Positions 54,401 to 64,000 of a stretch of 64,000 nucleotides of DNA are shown piece after piece. This DNA comes from Tigriopus japonicus. Taxonomy: Eukaryota > Arthropoda > Copepoda > Harpacticoida > Harpacticidae. Position 1 is the stretch's first letter. Every line of letters begins with the position of its first letter. The position numbers and the translations under genes are program-made. The stretch is taken from assembly GCA_010645155.1 (NCBI GenBank), contig CM021320.1, positions 3,299,796 to 3,363,795 on the forward strand. Direction: 5' to 3'. The notes under the pieces are model-generated. The model had not been told where the DNA came from and made no database searches. It saw only the letters and a program-made list of their open reading frames with translations.

Positions 54401-55437
54401 AAGACGGACACGACATATTAGTTAGGTAGAAGTCAAAAAGTGTCAATAAGGATATTGTCCGTCCTTCGTGAAGTTGTAGAAGCCGAACAAAGGATGTCGG
54501 TAGACGCACGTTCACCTTCATTAATGCAGGAGGCAATTATGCCATTAAGAATCATTTCATTTCCCATAACCGATGAATTCATCGTCAATAAGGGACTATG
54601 ACTTTTTTAATGTCTATGTGTGAGTGTGTATGTTGGCAAGGTCGTTGGAACTGACAGTGAGTGGTGCATCAACCTGCGGCAACAAATTCCCATACACAAC
54701 ATTAGCAATCATCATTATCCACAACAACCAGATTAACCCACGGTCCTTGCTATTCAGTACATACAGTACTCAGCATTGCTCCTACGGTACGCACGTGTCC
54801 ATTGAAAGAAAGATTCAAAGAAGGGACCCTCCTCGTCTTGATCTCTCCCTCATTCAGTGCAATACTGTTCTACCTTGAGTTGAGTGTATTTAACAAATTT
54901 GAACGTCAAGGTTGTTGTGGTTGAACTATCGTGGCAGTCCGACACCACTCTTGACTTCGTAGTAGAAGTACGCATTATCAGGCACTTCCATCGGCGACGA
55001 GATGAGGAACACGGACTAAAGTGGAAAGAAACCAGTTTTCTTTTCCTTCGTTTTTGGACAAGGTCGACTGATGCATCGATTCAATTTTCCCCCCTGGCCT
55101 TCCTTCGTATCCCATCATCGTTTTAAATGGGCTGGAGAATGGATTTCCAACGAGACAAGCGGGATGATCTCTCATCAAATAGATCGACGACTTGCGTTTG
55201 AGGTCTCGACCTTTGGTACTCTACCTTCTTCTGTCAATGTCAGTTTTCTGGCGTGCTTACCTAATATCGTAGACAGGTGGTCTGAGATCATTGTTGCCAT
55301 GTGCAAAAGCACAGTGGGGACCATTTTTGACGCAATAACCTCGGTTGTCGGTGTCGTGGACACACATGCCAGTTTTGTAGTACTTCAGGTGATATCGACG
55401 CTCGGTGTCGCCCGCCGTGCGATGAAGATACGGACAT
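45470..55437 (-). CDS. UNK: Unkempt (UNK), CCCH zinc-finger RNA-binding protein, 3' eleven exons
   Basis: Eleven minus-strand exons join in phase to 759 residues: 55437-55261, 54390-54154, 53392-53190, 52076-51996, 50437-50298, 50071-50006, 49694-49397, 49150-48986, 46528-46218, 46149-45718 and 45640-45470 (TAA). Unkempt binds UAG-rich mRNAs, represses translation and controls cell shape. Family-specific segments are CPYLHRTAGDTERRYHLKYY, KTGMCVHDTDNRGYCVKNG with HCAFAHG, VLANYKTEPCKKPPRLCRQG, CPQYHNNKDKRRSPKKYKYR, STPCPQVKSGDEWGDPVGCD, CQYCHTRTEQQFHPEIYKST and CPRGAFCAFAHIE. Middle exons are low-complexity and Asn/Ser/Gly-rich. The 46149 exon encodes the coiled coil (EIARLREELQETRNRLASWD) and LPPGVLKALEWQLRKDLQEV. 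The 5' exons with the first fingers lie beyond 64000. The exon at 52076-51996 is the least certain and rests on phase. The product ends without the usual C-terminal RING finger. Confidence 0.93.
46529..48985. other. 2.4-kb unkempt intron
   Basis: No exon recognised. It contains the minisatellite at 48527-48720. Frames on both strands are short and unsupported. Confidence 0.5.
48527..48720. repeat. About 84-bp tandem repeat, 2-3 units, in an unkempt intron
   Basis: A unit containing CTCGCACTTCTTTCTTGTTC, TTCTCTAC, TTTGACGCCGTTCAGGGCAA and CCATGC starts near 48528, again near 48612 and in part near 48697. Units differ by a few substitutions and a 2-3 base indel. A later, more diverged echo (CACCATTCTCTACCTTGTTTGA) is at about 48769-48792. 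Confidence 0.8.
50438..51995. other. Unkempt intron
   Basis: Frames of 64 and 151 codons on opposite strands at 50824-51286 have no recognisable content. An AAC repeat is at 51841-51870. Confidence 0.4.
51841..51870. repeat. CAA/AAC trinucleotide microsatellite
   Basis: About nine near-perfect CAA units on the plus strand within an unkempt intron. Confidence 0.8.
52077..53189. other. Unkempt intron
   Basis: No exon or element recognised. Confidence 0.4.
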
Positions 55438-58400
55438 CTGGAGGAAAACAGAGAAACCAAGACATGAAATTTAGAAACCAGGGATCTAAGTTTGACCTCA
55501 ATAGAGTGATGGAAGCATTTCAAAAATGGGTATGAGATGATTCTCATTTTAAGTCCATTGTTGAGTAGACACATAAATATATACACACACATATATTGAC
55601 GTTTGTATATGTAGTTATTCGCTTTCACACACCTTCCTACATTTTTATATTCATTGCTCATTCGCGCTCGTTGTTTTACGATCAATAGACGGAAATAGCA
55701 AAGGATCATTATAACACGAGGTGTGAGTGCGTTTTGACTCGTATCCGGCGGGGAAAAAATGACTTCCTACTTGTTGTGATGTGCCTCCTCTCTGTCACCT
55801 TGAAGAGCATTGATCCTTGCAATTTTTTGCTCATTGCCAAAATGCACTTGCAAATCCCTGCCAAAACATCCCATGCTAAAACTGCGATCCCATCACTATT
55901 ATACTACGTAGCAGCAACAACAGAACTGCCACATGTACAAAAACAGTCAAGGCTAATGACGAACAACAACTTGTGAGTGTGCGATTTTGCACAACCACAT
56001 TTTGGGGGTCGATTGGTTGCATGACGAGATCGACTCCCTTCCTCTGCCCAAGAGCCAACCATAATTATGGCCCTGCCAAATCCGAGCATCATGATCTGAC
56101 AAGTCCAGTCCACTACAGTACGTACATACAACACTTCATCGTCAACGACCTTGCCATAAGCTCAAATTCCTGCCCAAAGCAGGAAAAATGGACCGACACC
56201 AATCCTCCTCCTCAATGGTTCTTTGATTCAAGGTGATTTTCTCTCGTACTTTGTTAATGAATCGTTTTGCACAAGATGGTTTCGGCAATGCTACTGCCAA
56301 ATCTTATTGATGCTTGTCAGCTTGCCTTGAATTTTGGAACTTAATGAGAGGAAATAAATGCGCGCAATTTACTAAAAAAACACGGCCTCGAAACGCTGAA
56401 TTCTTTCTTTCTTTCCTTAAACAGGAAATTGAGTGAAACATTCAATTCCTTTGTTCGCTTTACGACTTTTTTCGGGAAAGGTAAAAAGTAAATGAGAAGA
56501 AACCAGTGATTATTTGGTGGTCTAACCCACTTCTCATTTTGTCTTGCACTCCCTAGAAGGAAGTCACCCTCTTGTCCATGTATAATTCAGGACTGCAAGA
56601 CTGTTTAAAGCACATTATGTTGAAAGTTCGTTAATCTAATGAATTCTCGTATCCAATTCTCCTTGCAACGGAAAGACTGTGAATAATCAATTAATCATAT
56701 CAAAAATTAAGTTTTTGAATGAGGAAACCATTCAAGGTTTGGTTGTTCAAAAAATTTTGAAACACTTATTTGGATACATCTTAGGGGCAATCCAAACCTT
56801 AAAGAGACGCTTGAACGATACTTTCTTCATGACAGAGCGAATTCGCTTGAGCTTTTGAGTCACAAAATTAGTCCATTTGCTGTGATGGATGGCTAGCTAG
56901 ATGGTTGGTCACAACCAGAACCAAAGGGTGAATGAATGGCCTCTCAAGTCGCACTTGCAGGTTTCCGAGAGAACGGGATAAATGGCCATTTTAGTCTCAA
57001 AAGTGTAATCTACCAAACAATTAAGGCTATTTCCAACCTAAGGTCTCTTCCCTCCATTGTCCAAGTCGAATTTCTATCGTCTATTCACATCCATTTGTCA
57101 AGGACTAAAGACATGGAAATTCGAGAAACAATGCCAGGAATACCGATTGGCATTCGGATCCGCCATTTCAACCGGCACAAGGGTAATCAATCGGTTCTAA
57201 TTGGCCTCATTTAGAAGGTCGAGCTTCATTTCTATTCGTCCTCGGCGCCTTGTCATCTTTATGCTTGGAGAATTTCAAACTGAGCAGATATTGATAACCA
57301 AAGGCAGACGCGCTCCCCAAAGTCAAAAAAACCCCGACGAAATTCGTACGAAATCGAACTTGCTTTGATTGGATCGACAGTCTGGCAAACGACCTTGGCT
57401 CAGCATGCTAATGATTTCAAGACAATCCCAAACCCAATTTTGCCACCAACCATTCCAGGATAAGATCCACAAGGTCGTTCAAGACGACGGCGACGTACGC
57501 AGTACTATCGCTCAATTGTTTCCGTACTGACTGACTGACTGACTTGTGCTCGATTTCTTAGTACTCTGTCGAACACAAAGAAAGAGAGGACTAATGTATA
57601 GATAGATATGTACGTCCGTACACTTGGTATGTACACCGTGGTAGATATAGTAGTAGCACTACACATATCTTTGTACTAGTAACAGGATCTTGCAGATCTC
57701 TGAGATTTCCTTGAGGTGATTGCCGTTAAATAAACAGTATTTCAGATTGTGTCTGGGCTTGGTAATTACAAGTTAATTGCTGGCGGAGGTGCCACCTTGA
57801 TCGACTCGACTTGATAGCGCTCGTATGTAGGTATAAGTAGTAGTAATAAAAATGTCGTAGGTTGTGAATGGATACAAGCGGGTGGGAGAGAAATCATAAT
57901 AATGGCACAAGAAGGGAGGTTTGGCTTGATTATTACATCCCTATCTGGGCCAGGGGAGAAATTCAGACGCCTTGGAAAATGAAACGAATGTTTACTCTAA
58001 ATTCACCTTGACAGATCATCCCGACAAAAGCCCCCGAATCTTAACTTTCCAATGATTTCCTAGACCATTCAAGGCGATCTATGAATGGCTTCTATAACCT
58101 CTAGCCGTCAAAGTGGTTGCTTTTATTGACATTTCCCAAGTTGTATCAAAGCAAGATTCCTTAGAAGTTCTCAATTTAAAGCTATGAATAGATTACCCAC
58201 AAGGAAAAGAAAGAATAGATGGATGGTTGGAAAAAAATCTCGTTTCAGAGATCAGACGGGGCGATGCCAGACTAGTGTGGCTCCTACCCCAACCAACTAA
58301 ATAAGTGGTACGGTTATTAAATTGGCGCCCTTATGGATCCCACATGAAATGCTAATCAAAGAGAAGAGATGAGCCAATTTTTTTTCTTAGCCCTTGTCCC

Positions 58401-61400
58401 CATCAGATTGACCTGGATGTCCCAACTTGATCAGAGCTTGATTAGATTCTCTCTCTTTCGTTCGCGAATGTTGAATAAGAGGCGGTCTACCTAGTACTAC
58501 TAGAAATAGTAGTTGCACAAACGATTTTCGTTGGAATTGAACTCATTGTTGTTGTAGCCTTTCCCCCTTCAAACCAAACAAATGCCAATGAGAGGGCAAG
58601 TTGCATGAGATCTCTTGCACAAGTGGTGTCAGCAATGATGACGCTAATGCGTGGCCTTATTTCTTCTTCCGATCGACAAAGGGCGATCCCTTCCTCATGA
58701 TAAGCAATGACAAGGCCGATCGCCTCGTCGTCCACTGTCACCTATACATTCTATTGAGCACTGTTTCTGAACTTCTGTCTGCATAATAATCATAATCCTA
58801 CATAAGGATGCCTCCCCCTTCAAAAGCAGCTCGAGGCAACTCGACTCAAGTGCAAGCAAGGTCTAAGTTGACAAGCTCATATTATGGATAGTCACTCCTC
58901 TGAATGATGTTTCATTCAACCACCTGCTTGGCCTCCGAGGATTGATCACAATGATTTGAGATAGAGCGATCTCGCAGGAAATCTGGCATTGGCCCAGGCT
59001 TGAATGGAATCAATCTCCTGGAAAACTTTAAATGAAACAATGCCCAGCCACTTCATATTTCAGAGGAACGCATCCAACAGAGTGTGCGTTGGTTGCTCTC
59101 TAATCGAGGGCCAGAAAAAAGAGGTCCTCCGATGAAAGTGACGGTAGAGATTTCATGCACCATGGGCACAATTGATTTGGGTGCCAGAAATATGCATTCA
59201 ATGCGAGATGGCTGCCCATGACATTATTCCACATTATTGACAAGATTTATGACACTCTCAAATGGGGTCAGAGTCTAGTTGATTCACCAGCCAGATTCAC
59301 CTCAAATACCAGTAGAGGCGAGCAAGGATCCATATGGTTGTGCGCAATGATAAACGGTGTTCAGGGGGTGTCATACCAATTTCTAGTTGATTTGATTCTC
59401 CTTTTGAGGTTGAAGCCACTTGAACAAACCATTAGACACTATCAGGCCGTCGTTTCAAAACACTTACTGAGTAAGGGGGAAAATGTATTCCAATGCACAT
59501 ACTGAGCACCAATGAGTAAGGAACTATGGACGCAAAACCATTTGCTTCCTTGGTCAAGATGGAGATCAAAGCCATTCAACTAAGATATGATGTGCCATAG
59601 AATTATTTGGAATCGAGGACAAACATTGTCCATTAAGAACGCCAACTCTCAAAGTGGAGCGAGCGAGCCCCAATAAGATTTTGGTGGTTCTAATAAAACA
59701 TCATTAAGATAAGCAAAAATTTCCCAACCATCAAGTATGCAGCACACAGACACAAAGGTATAATAAGAAAACCAGTTGTAGGAGGGACTCAGAATTTACC
59801 AGAACACAAACAGAAAAGAAGGATTTAGACGTGGACATTCGTTTATGGAGTTGTGTTAGGAGGATTTCAAGATAACAACGTGTGTCCCTCGGCTGCCCCA
59901 ACTAAAGCTCGCTGAGAAAACACACACGGAGTTCGTTTTTTCTTACTTCTCTTTGTCAAGTCGGGAAATGGAAATCTTTGCCCTCATTTCAACCATACCC
60001 CGAAATTGCTTCCCATTGTCGGTCTCGAAGAGCTTCAAATCTGACCCACTCCATCCACTCAAAATGTCATACCAATCGAGTGTGGACAAGGCGAGGACAA
60101 AGTTTTCCAGACATGAACTTCTCCACTCAACATCATCTTCCAGACAACCCCGGAGAGATAATCCGATTCTTTTTAAATACGACATCCATTTCTTTTGTAA
60201 CCTTGACCTTTACGAGATCGTCGGTTGATTTGCTGCCGGCTGGATTAGGAAACAAACACACGTGGCATACTAAAATACCAAGCTCACGGCTCGTTTTCCG
60301 CGTCCAACCAAGTACAGTATTTGCGCAGCCACATGTAGGTACATGTGTACGGTGTATGAAAGGTAAGGAGAAAGATGGATGGTTGATCAAGTTAGTGGTC
60401 GGTGGTCGTCGTGGGTTTCTCAGGTGCCTTCCCCAAAATGAAAATGACCAAAACTTTGCTTGCTCACTGGATAGGTGGATGGACATTAGAAACGGTCTTT
60501 GTGCCGCGGGTCTCTCTTTGAACCTTTGAAGTGTGCATTATGACTTCTTATCGCCTTTTCCTTCCTCATGATGGCTCTCAAATTTATTCTTTATGGGATC
60601 ATTTCATTCAAACCCCCCAAGTCAGGCTGGCAAGCCAACCAACCAAGCAACCCATTATTGAAAAAAGTAGGAAAAATGTGCTGCGTACTCGTCTTTGCAC
60701 AACCTTAAAGTGGTGCAAAATTCAGAACAAGGACTCCCCCCTCAATTCATTTTTGCATAATTCAGAAGATCTGAAGAGACGTAGAACGTACGTACTGACG
60801 CCCAAGAAACGAAAGAGAAAGAGACGGATTCCAACTGATGGGTTTGAGTCAATTTGGCAAACAAAAGGGTGCTTTGGAGTGCTCAAAATTGAAGGATTTA
60901 GATCCGAGCATGACCAATGGATTTGGGTGTGCTCTGGATGTTCTCAGGATTTCATTTATTCCCTTTGCCAATGTGAGCGTGCACATGTTTTTGTTCAGCA
61001 TGAGAAGATTATTGAGACAGCCCTTTCTTGACCTCAAGAACGTGAGGATGGTGATCCGGAAAGGTACAAATACGAGTAAAGAAATGGGTTGCTTCTAATT
61101 TCAACTTCAAAAGCCGGACGATCCCCTTTTTTTAGTTGGCTAACGAGGGGAAAATCTCCCTTCAATCAAATAAAGGATGCGCGTTATTGTACGATCAGAA
61201 TAGACACAAACTATCATCATCATCATCCATGAAGAAACCTCGCGCACCTTATTCAAATTAATGGCACTAACGAGGCGCAGAAGTATTTTTTCTTGAATAC
61301 TCTCCCTTTCCTTCTCCATCTTGGACAACGAATCCTAATTGCCCAACTTGATCCGGAAAAAAATGTGCGAGAAAATGTGAACGAAAGGCTCCTAACAAGC

Positions 61401-64000
61401 ACCAATTCGTATAGTTATGAATCATGTTTTTTCACGACTGCCTCCTGCCTCTTTGTGTGTTCGCCCAACATTCATTGCAATGGATCTGTTCTGAAAAGGC
61501 CCTCCTCTCGTCCAATAACCATTCAGATCTGGTACAAATTTAATGGCCTTGGATGGTTGGGGCCCCGATGTCGAGGGAAATTTACCATCATTACTAACCC
61601 TAACCGTGCGTTTGAAAGACCCCTCCCAAACATCATGGATAGACCAGAGAATTTCTATCCAAACTCAACTCGGCTCAAATGAATCACCATCAATAGTTCA
61701 ATAGCTCGAGAGTGAGCAAAGTCATTAAGATCCCAACGTTGACCGTCGTCCGCGTTTTTCTGATCTGGTTTAATCGCAGGCCAGAACATGACACATTCAT
61801 CCTCCTCAAGAAAAAGAACCCTTCATGGAATTCTAATAAACGCCTTCCGATAATAAGATGACAGTGAGTAATTACCACAGTGCGAGAAAGTCCAGGAGTC
61901 CAATTTGACCTTTTTAGCACGACTTTTGCCTCACCCGGGTGACAGATCTGGGTCAGGATTTAGGAGCCTCATTTCCTCACATTGCAAGCTTCTCATCCCT
62001 CTTTAACTCTTCTAAATGCACATGGGAATGAGGATGAGCGAGGTAATGCCACCTTTCGCATGAATCCGTGAACGAGAAACAAAGAAAACGCAAATGGCAA
62101 ATGATCTTTGTTGTTGGATATGTGTCCAATCCAAGCGACACGTGGAAAAATGGCGGCGTCACTCACTCACTCACTCACTCGCATATTCGCTTCCAGGCTG
62201 TCGGTGAGCTCCAATAAACCACTCCTCATTACACGAGGGGATTCAAGCCCGTATCATCTCGGAAAGTGTGTGCATGTGTGTAATTGATCGCGCTTTTCTC
62301 GAACCTTTGTTTTCATCATTTGATTTCTTTGTTACGCGGTTCCTTTCTTCCTTCTTCTCTGTCTAGCATCCATACATTCACATGTGTGTGTGTGAGTGGG
62401 TGGGTAGGTTCTTGCTGTGTGCACCCTTATCTCCCGCGCAAATTGCGTACGCACAAACAAACACGCATCCCTGAACGCCCTGTACCAAAACCAACATCAG
62501 AGTTATTTCCACTATTGCTACACTCTCGACGTCTAACAAAGAAATCAAAATTGCTAATCCCTATGTCAAGCTCAAGCGTCTTTCTGAGACGACTCACTAC
62601 TCGAGACCCACTGCTTGTTGAGAGAAGTTTTGTTGGCATTTGACAGAATCACCCCTCCCTGCCAGATTTCTGATGTTCTTTGTGTAGACTGGGATGGAGG
62701 AGTATATACGTAGGTATGAAAAAGAGCACGAGTGGGACAACTCTCTCGGCCCATTCGGATGATGGGAGGTTCCAACTCAACACAAATTCCTTTTTGCTCA
62801 CTCAAAACAAGCTCCTTTTATCTGGATGGAAAGAAGCAAACAGTGGCCCCCAAGAATACGAAAAAAGACCAATGTACCCTACATCATCAGACCAACCAGT
62901 CGTTCTTTTTCTCCCCAGTTCTCACTTTCTTGCAACAAATCAGCGGCTGAAGTGGGCACAATAGCGTCCAAATTCGGAGAAACGTCCCTTGTCAGGTTTT
63001 GTTTCGCTCCCCAATTCCCAGGACCACTATCCCGTAAACCCATCCAGTGATGCCCCAACAACAAAGAACTCATGCGAACAAAGAGCCAAACAACCCCAAC
63101 TCCACGTCCCTCATCCCTTGTTCCAATATCCCCCTCCTCATTCGTGTGTGTGAGAGAGAGGATAACTTCAATAAAAGTGGGGAAACAATCATATATTCCC
63201 CCATGGCAACAGAGTACGTCCACCAAAATCCGGCTAAAGGTCATCATCATCAGCGAGAAGGAAACTAACTTGTGAAGGTTCAAGCGTGGCTCGGCAACTG
63301 TAATAATTAGCTCATGGATTCATGGGACAGAGGGGTGGAGGATGGATCATGTAGTGCTGCCAGTATTTTATGGAAATTGATATTAGACGCGGACGAATGA
63401 ATGCGTTGTTGCAGCAGCACTGCCACCTCTGTGAGGTGCAACAAAGCCATTGGGGCAATTACATCCACGCCGTTCAGGATGGATTTGGAAGGTTTATGGC
63501 TTGTTTTTGTATCCGCCGTCCAGCAACAAATGAAGGACGGAAGTATGGCCAATTCGAGAAATTGTTTCCCCCTTCCAAGATGTTTTCTCAGTTGCCTTTC
63601 TATGTCCATTGCCATCGGCAAGCCAACGATAAGTTCAAGGGTGGCTAGGGACAAAGAAAAGAGGTTGCTACTGCTGCTAATGGCAATTATGACTTCATTA
63701 TCAAGCTTTTCCGTGTGTTCAAGAGGGTGAGTGTTTCAAAACAATGAGGAAGCAATTCATCGAAAAGCGCCAGACCATTAATTCCGAGCATTCAGTGAGC
63801 CAACTGAGCCCCGGTTCTTTGAGTCCAAAGTAAATACGCTTCTGCATATTTATGACGAACAACCCTTAAGGGGTTCACTTCCCCAAAGAGGTGGCTGTGA
63901 TGGCGCTTGAAATGGCTCATAAGCCATTAGGCTCCATTCAGCAGGTATTGAACCACAGGTCGTCGAGAGTGGATTTTGCGTAATTAAGCCACTCAGAATG
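55438..64000. other. 8.5 kb without recognised exons, probably an unkempt 5' intron
   Basis: The next unkempt block upstream in the family contains a Lys-Glu-Phe-Arg-Thr segment with Cys fingers and a His-Trp-His-Phe motif. I searched the minus strand for it and did not find it. Frames of up to 166 codons (for example 60531-61031 plus, 63307-63654 minus) have no family resemblance. Short repeats occur, such as ACTC runs near 62160. I see no RNA gene or transposon with clear ends. Confidence 0.4.

Noticed and set aside
58565..58600. Minus-strand His-Trp-His motif resembling the missing unkempt finger
   Set aside because: The neighbouring residues lack the Cys pattern and the TCF/HWHF context of unkempt; the four-residue match is chance.
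60531..61031. 166-codon plus-strand open frame
   Set aside because: No domain or compositional sign of coding; lies in what is probably an unkempt intron.
1..64000. CRISPR arrays, bacterial operons, rRNA genes, intact tRNA genes
   Set aside because: None seen; spliced genes and transposon types show animal nuclear DNA. The only tRNA-like sequence is the SINE head at about 22815-22911.

Overview
This is a 64 kb stretch of animal nuclear DNA. It has spliced genes with GT-AG introns (mostly 60-500 bp, some several kb) and long AT-rich intergenic DNA. It also carries many small DNA transposons, a CR1-type LINE and a tRNA-derived SINE. The gene set (WIPI4, EXD2, GCNT, P5B ATPase, CREG1, unkempt, a THAP protein) is typical of bilaterians. 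Compact introns, the hAT-rich repeat content and the overall feel suggest an arthropod, possibly a crustacean such as a copepod. That species guess is inference and weak.

Layout. 1-118 (-): start of a THAP zinc-finger protein that runs off the left edge. 456-770: a perfect 150-bp inverted repeat. 861-1450 (+): the 3' part of a thioredoxin-fold transmembrane protein, tail-to-tail with 1791-4513 (-), a complete five-exon WIPI4/WDR45 autophagy gene. 4926-9475: a transposon zone with five non-autonomous hAT-like elements, one nested in another and one inside a short coding frame. 10200-12521 (+): complete EXD2 nuclease in four exons. 14098-17133 (-): CR1-like LINE with an open 930-codon ORF2. 19987-25177 (+): Core-2/I-branching N-acetylglucosaminyltransferase in four exons, with a hAT element, a SINE and a MITE in its first intron. 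25178-29888: spacer with two more hAT relics and a GC-rich island. 29889-38456 (+): P5B polyamine-type transport ATPase (ATP13A3-like), 18 exons that join in phase to 1,296 codons, with an assembly gap. 40036-40476: a hairpin element with 15-bp flanking repeats. 41602-43800 (+): CREG1 in four exons. 45470-55437 (-): eleven 3' exons of the unkempt zinc-finger RNA-binding protein; its first exons lie beyond the right edge.

The genes do not form a pathway. WIPI4, the P5B ATPase and CREG1 all act in or near the autophagy-endolysosomal system, but nothing in the sequence shows co-regulation. I assigned exon joins by reading splice sites and checking that the phase carries across every junction. 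The joins in WIPI4, EXD2, GCNT, ATP13A, CREG1 and unkempt are all phase-consistent.

I did not find a clearly new multi-gene system. The strongest unexplained structures are the perfect palindrome at 456-770, the 441-bp hairpin element with 15-bp duplications, the nested hAT set with exact 8-bp duplications, an in-phase stop-bearing alternative exon in the P5B ATPase, and an unkempt protein that ends without its RING finger.
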